A stretch of 15,137 bases of DNA from Nanobdellota archaeon. Lineage in GTDB: Archaea; Nanobdellota; Nanobdellia; Pacearchaeales; GW2011-AR1. The notes under the pieces are model-generated. The model was not told the DNA's origin. It did no database searches and was given only the letters and a program-made list of their open reading frames with translations. The stretch covers positions 1 to 15,137 of the forward strand of contig JAUYDD010000187.1 in assembly GCA_030704765.1 (NCBI GenBank), read 5' to 3'. Position numbers and translations under genes: made by a program. Shown piece after piece: positions 1-11,100 of this stretch (the first letter of the stretch is position 1; each line of letters starts with the position of its first letter).

Positions 1-36
1 CCATGGAATAAATTCCATGGCGTGTTTGGTTCTTGA
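1..36 (+). repeat. Structured repeat, hairpin family B, left copy (5' arm cut off by the window edge)
   Basis: CCATGGAAT (1-9) pairs perfectly with ATTCCATGG (12-20) around an AA loop. It is followed by CGTGTTT and then GGTTCTTGA (28-36). The right-end copy (15082-15122) has the same plan with a different inner stem, and there GGTTCTTGA pairs with TCAAGAACC upstream. By analogy the missing 5' arm should lie just before base 1. The flank after the hairpin (G/A-CACCCCCAAAATTA) is shared by both copies. The element could be part of a transposon end or an RNA; no protein is encoded in it. Confidence 0.7.
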
Positions 37-42
37 GCACCC

Positions 43-102
43 CCAAAATTATTTTTGCTTTCTACATATTAAAATAAGTAAGGTACGCAAAAAATAATTT
101 TG
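43..102 (+). repeat. Long imperfect hairpin (family C) downstream of hairpin B
   Basis: CAAAATTATTTTTGC (44-58) pairs with GCAAAAAATAATTTTG (87-102) with one extra A, leaving a loop of about 28 bases. The first bases of the 5' arm (CCCCCAAAATTA) recur at the extreme right end of the window (15126-15137). The right copy therefore probably also continues into this hairpin beyond the window. Its function is unknown. Confidence 0.55.
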
Positions 103-340
103 CTGGTCTTAAAAGATGTGGTTTAATTTCTGACATTAAAAAAAGTTTATAAATCTTATATTTATGTAACTACTATATAATAGTATAAAAACAAAGATTT
201 AAAAACACTAAAAACTAGATATTTTTAGAATAAATATAAAACATACAAATATTTATATTTCAAAGAGTCTCTAATAGATAGAGCATTAGAAAATATCTAC
301 TGACAGCTATTAAGGATTCTAGGAATATTTGCAACATCAA
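103..340. other. AT-rich non-coding stretch
   Basis: I see no credible reading frame or RNA gene here. The stretch contains TATA-like strings (for example TTTATAAAT at 146-154), a short palindrome TACTAT-ATA-ATAGTA (171-185), and a 9-bp inverted repeat (AAATATAAA 232-240 with TTTATATTT 252-260). These are common by chance in sequence this AT-rich. It could hold a promoter for an unseen small RNA covering the structured element at 341-499, but nothing demonstrates that. Confidence 0.5.
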
Positions 341-430
341 AAAAACAATGGGCCACCACACCCTAAAGGTTTTTTGCCACGGCAAAAAATCGCCTGCTGG
401 CGAGTGTGGTTTGATTGGCCCTTGTTTTTA
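341..430 (+). repeat. Structured repeat, hairpin family A, left copy, with unpaired TTTGAT
   Basis: AAAACAA (342-348) pairs with TTGTTTT (422-428), GGGCCA (350-355) with TGGCCC (416-421), and CCACAC (356-361) with GTGTGG (404-409). This leaves TTTGAT (410-415) bulged on the 3' side. Two further hairpins sit inside: TTTTTTGCC/GGCAAAAAA (370-378 with 381-389) and TCGCC/GGCGA (390-394 with 399-403), giving a compact multi-branched fold. The copy at 14963-15042 has different stem sequences but the same TTTGAT bulge in the same place and the same sequence after the stem. This suggests a structure selected as folded single-stranded DNA or RNA. IS200/IS605-type ends and recombination sites such as attC are family-level analogies only. 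Confidence 0.7.
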
Positions 431-447
431 GGATGCTCCGAAATTGA
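425..447 (+). repeat. Conserved 23-base block following hairpin A, left copy
   Basis: The block begins TTTTTAGGATGCTC and ends GAAATTGA. It recurs at 15038-15060 with one mismatch (C439 against G15052). It is far better conserved than the stems that precede it, so it may be a recognition or cleavage sequence. In this copy its last bases also form the 5' arm of hairpin D. Confidence 0.75.
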
Positions 448-499
448 TAATAGTATCTTTTGTTACGCTCCATAATAAATTATGGAGTTATCAATTTCG
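439..499 (+). repeat. Nested hairpin (family D) immediately upstream of the 502-residue gene
   Basis: CGAAATTGATAA (439-450) pairs perfectly with TTATCAATTTCG (488-499), a 12-bp outer stem. Inside, CTCCATAAT (468-476) pairs with ATTATGGAG (479-487) around an AA loop, leaving 17 unpaired bases (451-467) on the 5' side. The inner stem and AA loop resemble hairpin B at 1-20, and the element holds the same place after the 23-base block that hairpin B holds at the right end. It ends three bases before the TATA-like box, so it could also affect initiation. Confidence 0.6.
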
Positions 500-501
500 A
501 A

Positions 502-509
502 CATATAAT
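502..509 (+). promoter_or_regulatory. Candidate TATA box for the 502-residue gene
   Basis: CATATAAT is centred about 31 bases upstream of the ATG at 537. Archaeal TATA boxes lie roughly 25-27 bases before the transcription start, so this would give a leader of only a few bases. Confidence is limited because the surrounding sequence is AT-rich and several alternatives exist. Confidence 0.4.
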
Positions 510-536
510 TAATAAAAATAAATAAATGAGATTAAA

Positions 537-2045
537 ATGCAAGAGCAAATCCCAGAGCCATTAGCAGTAATTCCTTTAGATAAAGGTTTAGAATTAAGAG
601 TAGAACCTCCTTTCTTTTATACTAATGTCGTAGAGCATGATGGTTTCCTAAGAACTTTTAGAAAAACTCATTTACCAGAACAAACACATGGAAGTTTGGA
701 TGTTTCTGTTTATCAAACTTCATCAGAAGGGGGTAGATTATGTTTGCCTGAGCATTATTGTAGAGGTATTGAAGGCAGAAGTAGGGGTGTAATATGGACT
801 CCATCAATTGATAAAACTCTTGATGAGCATGAGATAAAACCAATTTTCTTTCCAATCATAAGAAGTTTAGCGCAAGCTATGCCCCCTGAACTTGTAAGAG
901 TTTATGAAATAAAAGATACTGATATTAATTCCAATGATTTTAATCTTGGAGAGTATAGTGAAACTGTAAAAGTAGAACATGGAGTTCACAAAAATGTTAG
1001 TCATGTACTTATTTTCAGCCCGGAAAATTATAACCTAGAATTAGTAGAAAATTTCTGGTTAAGACACTATCCTCCTAATAGGATATGTGGGAAAACAATC
1101 TGCAGTAATTTTGCGATTTTTTTTGTTGAACCTAAACAAATAGAAGAATTTAAAAAAATCTATTTAAAATACGCAGTTAATCATTCAATTGATCCTTCTT
1201 CTCTCTCTGAAAGGTCAGAAGCAAGAATAGGAAATGCTGCTTATGGTTACAAGATGAGAGTTAATATAAGCTCTTTAGATATTGGTTCTTCTGAACTATC
1301 AAGTTTAATTGAGCAAGCTGTTAATAATCCTAATCTTAGTAGAATCTTTAGAAGAGCTCTTACAAGAAGATTTGTTAGAAACAAGACATTAAGAGCTCGT
1401 AATGAACCAGCTAAACCTGTTAAAAGATCTGGAGAAGACAGAGCTTCGCAACATCAAGAATACTTCTTTAGAGTTGTTTCACCTGAGGAAGCTCAATATC
1501 ATAAACAAGGCACTTTCAGAAAAAGTTTAGAAAAAAGAAGGTCCTGGAGAGAATTTTCAGGAATTCGCGAAACCAATCTGAATGGAGTTGTATTAGAGGA
1601 TATTTCAACTGCCCTGATTCCTGAAACAATAGAACAAGCTATTATGACAGATTATAACACTATTTTCAGAGATGCTCATAGAAGATTTTCAAGAGGACCT
1701 TATGGAGATTATCCTGACTTAAGAGGAAGAAATATTGTCGCGAAATTGCAGTTGTATAATCAAGAACAGTCTGTAAATGAAAAAAGTGGAAAAGGTACTA
1801 GGGTTCTTGTTGGATATGCTATTAAGCATAAGGGCAAATCAAAAAAAGCAGAACGAATTAAACAAGAACTTAAACAACAAGGTTTTGAAAGATTTCAACC
1901 AGATTTTAATCCTTTAAGAGGAATAAAAGCAGATGGAACCCCTGGACCTGTCTGGACAGAAAAACTTTTTTCAAGAAACCATACTCTGACTGATCTTAGG
2001 CCCTGGTCTTATGAAGAATTAAAGGAGATGGTAGTTAAACAATAA
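537..2045 (+). CDS. Hypothetical protein, 502 residues, family not recognised
   Basis: This is a complete open frame from ATG 537 to TAA. I do not recognise the family. It has no signal peptide or obvious membrane segment, so it is probably cytoplasmic. The N-terminal half is mixed alpha/beta and contains two Cys pairs (C69 and C75; C184 and C189, as CGKTIC). These could bind metal but are too few to call a zinc domain. Residues about 263-312 are strongly basic (RRALTRRFVRNKTLRAR), as is much of the C-terminal part, which suggests nucleic-acid contact. There is no strong Shine-Dalgarno; GAG at 528-530 is the best candidate, and a near-leaderless mRNA is as likely. An out-of-frame ATG lies at 526. 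The gene faces the giant gene tail to tail across 70 bases, and structured repeats sit just upstream. A role as immunity partner of the giant protein or as a mobile-element protein is conceivable but unsupported. Confidence 0.8.
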   Translation: MQEQIPEPLAVIPLDKGLELRVEPPFFYTNVVEHDGFLRTFRKTHLPEQTHGSLDVSVYQTSSEGGRLCLPEHYCRGIEGRSRGVIWTPSIDKTLDEHEIKPIFFPIIRSLAQAMPPELVRVYEIKDTDINSNDFNLGEYSETVKVEHGVHKNVSHVLIFSPENYNLELVENFWLRHYPPNRICGKTICSNFAIFFVEPKQIEEFKKIYLKYAVNHSIDPSSLSERSEARIGNAAYGYKMRVNISSLDIGSSELSSLIEQAVNNPNLSRIFRRALTRRFVRNKTLRARNEPAKPVKRSGEDRASQHQEYFFRVVSPEEAQYHKQGTFRKSLEKRRSWREFSGIRETNLNGVVLEDISTALIPETIEQAIMTDYNTIFRDAHRRFSRGPYGDYPDLRGRNIVAKLQLYNQEQSVNEKSGKGTRVLVGYAIKHKGKSKKAERIKQELKQQGFERFQPDFNPLRGIKADGTPGPVWTEKLFSRNHTLTDLRPWSYEELKEMVVKQ

Positions 2046-2115
2046 ATTGGTAATTAGCTGATTTAGATGGAAGCAGGATTTATTGAAAAGCACCTAATAC
2101 TAGACAATGGTTCTA

Positions 2116-5100
2116 TTAATTTTGAGTAATATCTGAGTAATAAAAATGGATATTATAAATAGGTCCTGGTTCCTGTGTGAGAGGGTCATACGGTTGTTCA
2201 GCTACATCCCAATGAAGACGTTTCGCAAGACCTTCGTTATTAATTCCAATAACTTCAACTTTCGTAGGATTATCAGCTTCTACAACTTCTTTAAAATATT
2301 CAGCCATTAAAAGATTAGCATCCTCAAAACCATCATTTTTACTTGGACCATGATCCTCCCACCATTCTTCCATATCCTGTGGTCTCCATCTAAATTTTCT
2401 TCCTTCTGGGAATTTAACTGTAATAACTTTAGCATGAGAATAAAGAAGGACTCCCTCGCTATTGTATACCACTTCAAAGTTATTTGGATAATCCATGGGT
2501 CTTATTAACATGCCGTACAGACCCTCTATGCTAAGCTGAGGTTTATTATGCACCAAGACCCCTTCTGCAAAATAATTTTCATAACTTTTGACCTTAAAAT
2601 TATAAGTTCTAGAAATTTCATTCCAACAGCTTATATTTTTTACTGTTTTATAATTTGAATCAAAAGCAATAACCATATCTTCTTTTTCTAATTTGCTTAC
2701 AGCAAGACCCTCTTTTTTTGTTGCTTCTGGGTCAATAGATTTTATTCCTTGTAAGGTAAAAATAGGATGATTTTCAGTTAACTTTATCTCAGAACCATCT
2801 GAAAAAACAATTTTACACATATCATCTGATATAAATGACTCAAGCTTAGTGATAACCCCTATAGTTTGCTTTTTATTTTTTTCATCATAACTTAAGACTA
2901 AATTGCCTGTTTTAATATCTTCAATATTTTCATAATCTCCATTACTCATTAGAATTTTTGTTCCGGCTGGAAAACATCCATCAAGATTTAATGATTTGGC
3001 CTCAATAGGAATAAAACCTGGGCCAATTCTTCTTACTCCAAGATGTCTTGATAATATTTTTTCAGCCTCATCAATATTTTCAAGGAAAGTAACATCTATT
3101 TCTATAGGAGCTTCAACTTCAAACATTCCTCCAGTTTCAGGATCTTTAACATTTCCTCTAATTATCTTTATGAATCTCTTACTCGGAAGTCCTGGTGCTA
3201 AATAAGTTGGTTCTAAATTTCCATAAACTACTAGTTCTAATGCATCTGCTTTTCTTCTAGTTCCATCAGGATTTGTTATATATCCTATACCTGTTTCATC
3301 ATAAGTTATCATGTTTTCTTCTAATAGATGATACTCATCATTAATATTAACAGCTCTTACTTTATTAGGGTCGCATTTTTGTTCATGAACTATTCTGTTT
3401 ATTACTGATCTGTGAACTCCTCCATGATTAAATCTTGTCTGGAAAATAACAGCGTTATATCCTTTAATTTTTGCATAAGTAATAGTTTTTAGAAGAAGCT
3501 CTTTATATTTTCTTGGACTCATTTCCTTTCCAGGGAATTTTCCAAACCATCCAATTTCTATTGCTTTAATTTCTCTGCCAAGTTTCTGAGAAAGTTTTCT
3601 TGAATATTCTTTTGAAGAATCACTTTCAAAGGCACTTGCTGTGCCCTCTGAATTTGCAAAAGTTGCTGCTTCAACATCTACTTCATGGCTAAAGTCTTCA
3701 GATAACATTCTGTTATATCCATTTTTAATTTTCTGTCCAGTACTGCTTGCAATTATAGCTAAAGCCTCTTTCTGCTCATTAGAAAGGCCTTTTCCATGAG
3801 CATTATTATAATCATATTCAACAATATCTCCAAGAATATTTCTTTCTTCACTAACTCTACCTTCTCTAGGAGCTTCCACACTATAGGTTTTTATAGGGCT
3901 ATTTAATTTATTAGCTTTTTCTATAATTAATTCTACTCTTGTCTTTAAAACATTTGGAGAAGTAGAAATAAGGCCTCTTGCATCTAGTATTTGCCATGCA
4001 GCATCAATGTTTGACAAAAGATTATCTATATTTTTTCTGAATAAGTTCCTTAACCTAATTATCTGATTTTGGCTGTACTTCCCGCGTTTCAATCCTCTCA
4101 CAAACTTGTCAGTGTAATAATCTGGATTATTATAAATAGTTTCTGCTGTTTGTTTCAGTGTATCTAGAAATTTCTCATCATTTAATAAACCCGCAGGATC
4201 AAAACCAACATCCATTGTATTTTCAACATATTTTCCAAAACTTATGATTTCATCCATCTCTTCTTTAAATTTTTGCGATGTTTTATATTCAGTAATTGTT
4301 GTAGGGTCTATCCCTGCTTTAATTGCTCTAAGATATGCCTCAAAAGTTTCAGGATAACTATATGGAGAAATCATAGGATTTTTCTCACCTATCCAAGGTC
4401 TCTCCAGACCTTGAATCCAGGCGTCATAATACTTAATATCTCTAGCTTGTATTGTTCTTAATCTAGTGTCTGTTAAAACAATATTTCTAGTTTCAAGAGG
4501 ATAACCTAAAAATCTAAGGGCTGTCGCACCTGCCCTGATTCTATAAGCCCTGTCCTTGGTTGAAATAAGCGAGTGCAATTGGCTTGTTACACTGTTTTGA
4601 ACTGGAACCTTAAGTTTCTGGTCTCCATATCTTTTAACAAATACAAGCAATTCTTGATTCACTTCTCCAGAAGGAGTTATTGTTTCTAGACGTCTGCCTA
4701 TTATTTCAGGTGCTTCAAAGCCAAAAGCTGCCATAGAAATATCTTCTTCTCTAAAACCTTTTTTGCCTATTAAATATGAATAAGCTATTTGCCTCTGCCC
4801 TCTTTCCATAGGAGATATAAGTTCTCCGGATGTATCTGGATTAAGCTTGTATCTGAATACAAACCATATATCTCCTTTCCACTCCACAACATCAACATCA
4901 GTATTGCTTGTCAAGCTAGGATCTGTAAAATATGGAGTATAATAACCACTTAACATTTTTTCTTTAACATCCAAAGGCACTGGCTTTAATTCAGCAGGAT
5001 CTATTCCTTCAAAAGTATGCAATGTTCTCTGCTCAGGAAAAACATCAAATATTCGTTCATTGCAATCAGGAGCTATTCTGATTCCTTTTCCCACAGGAGC

Positions 5101-8100
5101 TCTTTTAGGAGGCCTATGGCCTTCTAAAATATCATTGCAATCAAGATAAACAAACCTGCTTGGATCATGAAAAAATTCAAACCAATCATTTAGATGTTTT
5201 TGAGGGTCAAGAGAAACAAAAGAAGCAGGAAGTTCTTCTCCTTCAATATTCACATAATAAGAAACTTTTTTTGATATCCCTCCAGAGTTATATATAAAAT
5301 CCATCCAGTTTTCATGAATATCAACTTTTACTTTAGAAGTTTTTTTATTAAGAACTTTTTTACCTGAACTATCTATTACATACAGAGGCGCATGTGTCTC
5401 TGGAATTTTTTTCAAAAGAGTTTCCCTTGCATCATTATCTCTTACAATTACTTCAATAAAAGGTTTTCCATCAGAAGTTTCATATATTATGGGCATTTCT
5501 ATTTTTTCTCCATCAGAATCTATAAATGTTTCTATACCCATATAAGCTTTTAATTGCTGCCTTTCAACAGATAAATCAACTGATTCTTTTATTTGTTTAT
5601 GGGAAATTTTCCCCCATCTAAACATACTTACATCTTTTCCTTCTACATAAGGATAAAAAATATGCCTATTTCCTTGGACCTCAAGTTCAATTCCATCTCC
5701 TATAAGCTCTCCAGTTTTAGGGTCTCTTATTTCCCTTACAATACCTCCCCTGCTTAATGCTTTTGCTTCAAAACTATCCAAATCTCCTTTAGTTTTAAAA
5801 ACTAATTCTGGATATAAAGTTGCATGTTCCCTATTAAAATCAGGAACAATAAAAGAAAAATCACTTTGCATATTTATTCCAGTTTCAGGACCTCCTGGAA
5901 TTCCTATATACTCCGATACTAGCAAAGCAATATCAGGAGGAACTTTTGCAGCAAGTAAGACAGATTCTATAAGCTTTTCTGTCACTAATTCTTCAAATGC
6001 AGCTCCAGCAATAAAACTAATTCCCTTGACTGTTACTGCCTTGCCTCCTGAATAAAATCCTTTAAGAGCAGTTGCTCCCATAGTATAACTAAACCTGGGA
6101 ATTGCTCCGCAAACAAGGCCTCTTTCATTATAAGCAATAACAGCTTCTCTAGCTAAAGACTGAAATAAATTAGCATATGTTTCAGCCTGTAATACTCTTC
6201 TGGTTAAAACAGCAAACCTGATAGTGTTTATTTGCTTAGCAAGACCAACAACCCTGAGTGTAGGTGATAATAGAAGTGACCCAATCATAAGAGGAGTTGT
6301 CATTGAAGCAAGTATCTCATTAGTCATAGTCAATGATTCTGGTTTATAAGCATATTCTTCTGCTATTCTAAATTTAAAATAAGGTTTTACTTTTTCTATT
6401 TGTTCCTCACTGCTTCCATACATCCTCATTAATTCCTTTGCCTGCGATTGGTCCAAAGTAGCTAATAAAGAAATATCTGGAACTTCTCTGACTGCTGTTC
6501 TTACATACATCAAATAATCTCTTACTAAATTCCAATGGTCCTTTAAAACATCATCACCTTTTCCACAAATATATTTATCCATATCAGACATTGTAACTTC
6601 AGAAATATGATAGTGCTCCTTAATTTCCTCATCACTAGGCATCCAGACACCAATTAAATTAGCTATTGCTCTTAACCTGTCAATTTCTGAAGAAGTTAAA
6701 AAAGTATTTAAATAAAAAGGATCTTCATTTGAATTTTGATAATAAAGCCCCTGCAAGGTTATTAATCCTAATTGCCTGGAACTGATTTGATTACTATCTC
6801 TTGTAAATTCAGGAGTTAAATCATCAACTCCTTTTCCAGCAATACATTGTACTGTGAAAACTGCTGCTCCTGGCCTATACCAGGGCAAATCAGGGCGAAG
6901 ACGATTTGATAATATTTCCCAAGCTTGTTTCACTTGTATTTTTTGATATCTATTTATAACTTCTAAACTTCCTTTAATTGCATTTGCATAGGAATTTTTT
7001 GCATACTGGGCATATTTTCCTGAAGAATCTAAATTTATTGCACGTGCAAAATCTTCTAAGGAATACCTATACAAAGGAGCCATATCACTAGGATCTGGCA
7101 CAATAAATATAGACTCTTCTTTAAATATTTCTCCTCTAAAAATATAAGTCATAGTTCTTATTTCTACAGGAGGATTTAAACTTAATAAAAAATTAAGTTC
7201 ATTTATTGCTTTTTCAAACTCTCCTATCTCTGAATAAATACTTGCTAAGCTGAATGTTGACTGCAACAGAGCATTTTGGTCTTTTATTGGTTTAGAACTT
7301 TTAAGATTATATGAATTTTCCTGAACCTTTTTATATTGAGCTATTGCACTATTAAATGAATCAACTGTTCTTTTATAAGGAGTATCAATTGTTGGATAAA
7401 ATTGATAATAGTAAGTTAAGCTGTTTTCTTTATTTTTGTCAATACATGTTTTATATGATGATTCAGGCCCTCCTCGATCTAAAATATAGCTTAAATGATC
7501 TTTTATATAACCTGGTTTTGAGTATCCAGTGGGATTTGCTTTTAAATTCATGATTACTTCTTTGTTTATTTCACCCTTAGGAATTTTATCATCTTTGATA
7601 GAAATCCAGGTATTTCCTAAATCTGTTGACCAGTGAGTTACAACTTCTCTTCCATATTCATTAATACCTGTTTTAAATAAAAGATGCCTTTCAAAAACAG
7701 GAGGATCATTGCTTATTATATAAATGTAATCTAAACAAATCTCTAATTCTCCAACTGGAATATTTTTAAAATCACTATAAGCTTTATATAGCCTAACTTT
7801 TCCTAACTCTAATCCGGCTAAATTTCTTACTTCATCACTTAAATCTCTGTATTCAAACTTAAAACTATTTGTTTTAATATAGTCATTCACTCCATCAAAA
7901 CTTAAAGCTTTGTATAATTGACCCTGTGTTGAAGTTGCTCCATTAACAGTTCCATGATTTTTATTTCCACTTGCATCATTTGCATTTCCTTCAAGAGGAT
8001 AATATAAGACTAATTTACTCTTATCTATAAGTCCAACATCTGCTCCAAGAGCTTCTAAATAATTGCTTAGAACCTCGCTTTCACTTAATTTTTTATTATA

Positions 8101-11100
8101 GATTCTAAACTCATCTAATCCTCCTGTTAAAAACTGGGATGTACTGCTAAAACTTCCAATATATTTCGATGTATCTGCAGATGGAAAAACAATATTATTA
8201 GTAGTTGTGTCTGTAAATTTAAGTTCACCATTTATATAACTTTTTAATTGCTTGTTTGCATAATCCATTATTAAAGTAACATGGCACCATTTGTTTTCGC
8301 ATTCAGTTAAAAAATTAGGATTTGTAGTTAAATCAGTTTTTGTGCCCCCTATAGAACCATCACAATACTGCCATACAATATAGTCTTTAGATTTTTGCCT
8401 GTAAATCCAGAGATATCCCTTTCCATTATTTCCACCATAACCCTCTTCAATATTTCCTTCTCCATATTTACACAAATCCCATGCAGCATCACTTAAAAAA
8501 GTTTGATAATTCTCATTTTGCATTCCATCATACCAGAATGATACTGTAATAGAATCTGATAAAAACTCGTTTAGCTTTGCTTCTGCTTTAGAATTACCTT
8601 CATAAGTCAATAAATCCTTTTCTGATAAATATCTTGATCCGAGTTCTTGCAGTTCTTCTAAAATATATGATGGCTGAGAAGGATAAATAAGTACAGGATC
8701 AGAACAATACTCCATATTCTCATAACTGCACATATCAGGACCTGTCGGACTTTCTTTTTCATCAGAAGGTGCACAGCTTCCTCCTAAACATTTAAAACTA
8801 TAATCAGAAGGACAATTAGTTAAATCTTCAGTATTACTAGTACTACAAGCATTGCATAATCCTTTAATTGCGCATGCCGAAGATTTGCAAGTTTCACCTT
8901 CCATTATTTTTGCTACTTGACATTCTCCAATTATATCTTCAGGATTTTCAAAAATACATTCTCCACAAAAACCGCAAACTTCTCTTTCTGTTTCTTTAGT
9001 GCATTTATTAGCTTCACAAAATCCATTTAAACAAAGCCCATATTCTGAACAAGAAACTCTATCTTCAGGAGCCAGACTACAGGTTTTCTTGTCTTTTTTA
9101 TCATCTTTTGCGCATCCAAATCTTTCTTCTTCTGTATTTTCATGAATATTAATATTAAAAATATCCTTAATTTCTTTTTCCGCTTCTATAACCCTTTCTT
9201 CATCATTAACATATTCAAAAGGATGTATAAGTATGCTTATTTTTTGAACATCTTTTGTTTGTTGATTTATCAGTATTGAAAGATTAATTTTTTTTGTTTC
9301 ACTAGGATAAATTATAACTTCTTCTTCAGAAAGATAAGTTGGAATTGGGGGATCACTATTATCATAATAAAAAGCCACTATTTTAACATTATTTTTATTA
9401 TAATTTGTGTATTTCATGCTCCAGGACATCTCATCTCCCTTGTTTACTCTATAAGATCTGGTTTTAAAAGATTCAATTTCAGTAAAATCTTCTTCAGCTC
9501 CTTCTATTGGAAGCTGAGTAAGGTCAACAGCATAATCATATTCTCCACATTTCTGGCATTCAGGGCACTTTTTTGGTATTCCAGTGCACTTGCCATCTTT
9601 ACATTGGTCATCAGTACAACCATTTTTATCATCACAACTGTCTTTAAAATCAAGCTTGCATTTAGCAAGATTTCTATCTAACATATTTTTTAATGTTTCA
9701 AGAGTTATTTGTTTAATATCATTAATACTTTCTATTTTTCTGCCTTCTTCATCAACAAATACTAGAGTAGGATATGATTGAATATTGTATTTAGCTACAA
9801 GTTCTAGATTGTTATTACCATTTATTTTTTCAATAATATATTTTTCAGGATACTGTATTTTTAATTCTTGAATAACCTTGTCTAGTTCAAGACAAGGAAT
9901 ACAACCATCAATATAAAAATCAAGCAATTTGCATTGTTGTTGAACACTTTCAATAATAGGTCTTCCAGTTTTAGCTAAACATGTAGGGTCTCCTTCATGA
10001 ACATATTTTTCAATTGAAATTGTTGCTAAAGTTTTTTCTTCATTGATACTATCTCTACATATTTCAGGATCAGGACTGCACTTTTCTAATAATCCGAATA
10101 AATTTTTTTCAGGAATGCACAGGCCTAGTGAAGTGCATTCCTCTTCTGTATTACAAAACTCCAATAAACCTTCTCCACATTCTTCACATTTATAACAACC
10201 TTTTGTATCTTTTATATCTAATTTAATTTCTCCTGAAATTTTTTCATTAATATCTTCAGGAAGTATTGTAAAACTTATATTTTCTGATTTTCCAGGATCA
10301 ATTATACTAGTATAAGTTCCACTTATAGATAGTTCTCTTATATATTTTAGTATATCACCTTCAACAAAAGGATCTGCTTTAACACTAATCATATTTGTGT
10401 TTTCAAAATTAATAAAATCTGTAAATCCTTCTCCTTTTTTAATAAAATAAGGGGAATCCTTACCACTAACTATGACTTTAAAAATTTCTTCTCCTGCATT
10501 AGTATTTATTGTACATTTTTTAACTCCGATATCTGTACATCCTCCATTGACACACTGGCCATTAGAACATGGATTTTCACTATAACAATCTCCTCCTGTT
10601 TTACCTAAACATCTAGCATCTCCTTGATGAACATATTCTGCTATTGTAACATCTGCTATGTCAATATTTAAGGATTCAGAACTTTTCCTTATTACATCTG
10701 CTTTAATATTTAGATTACCTGTTTTTCCAGCTTTAACTTTAAACCATATTTGCTTATCTTCACGTGGTTTTACAATAAGTTTAGGGGAATCAATAAGATT
10801 TCCTTCTTCATCAATTAAAATTACTTCTTCATTTAAATCACCCTCTATTATTATTGTTAATTCTGCATCTTCATTCCAATCTTCATTCCAATAATATGAA
10901 GAAAATATATATTCCTCATCTTTTTTTATTACACCATTTGTTTCTATTTTAGATCTAACAATATTATTTGTATGAGTTATTAAATTGAATATCTCTTCAC
11001 CACTATGAACTTCACATGGCTTAAAACACATTGGTATTCCCTCGCATTTTCCTTGAATGCACCTGTCACCTGTTGTAAAATCATTCCCATCATCGCAATG

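Noticed and set aside
2046..2115. Bidirectional terminator between the convergent genes
   Set aside because: No stable hairpin or long T run is visible in the 70 bases; archaeal termination may use short T tracts, but nothing stands out.
2545..2976. A full splicing intein
   Set aside because: The residue after the terminal Asn is Lys, and the domain is too short for an endonuclease; cleavage rather than splicing is expected.
4440..4560. Kinase-like pattern in the giant protein (ALRFLGYPLETRNIVLTD)
   Set aside because: It resembles the HGDLxxxN catalytic loop in spacing only; the catalytic Asp is replaced by Pro and no DFG follows.
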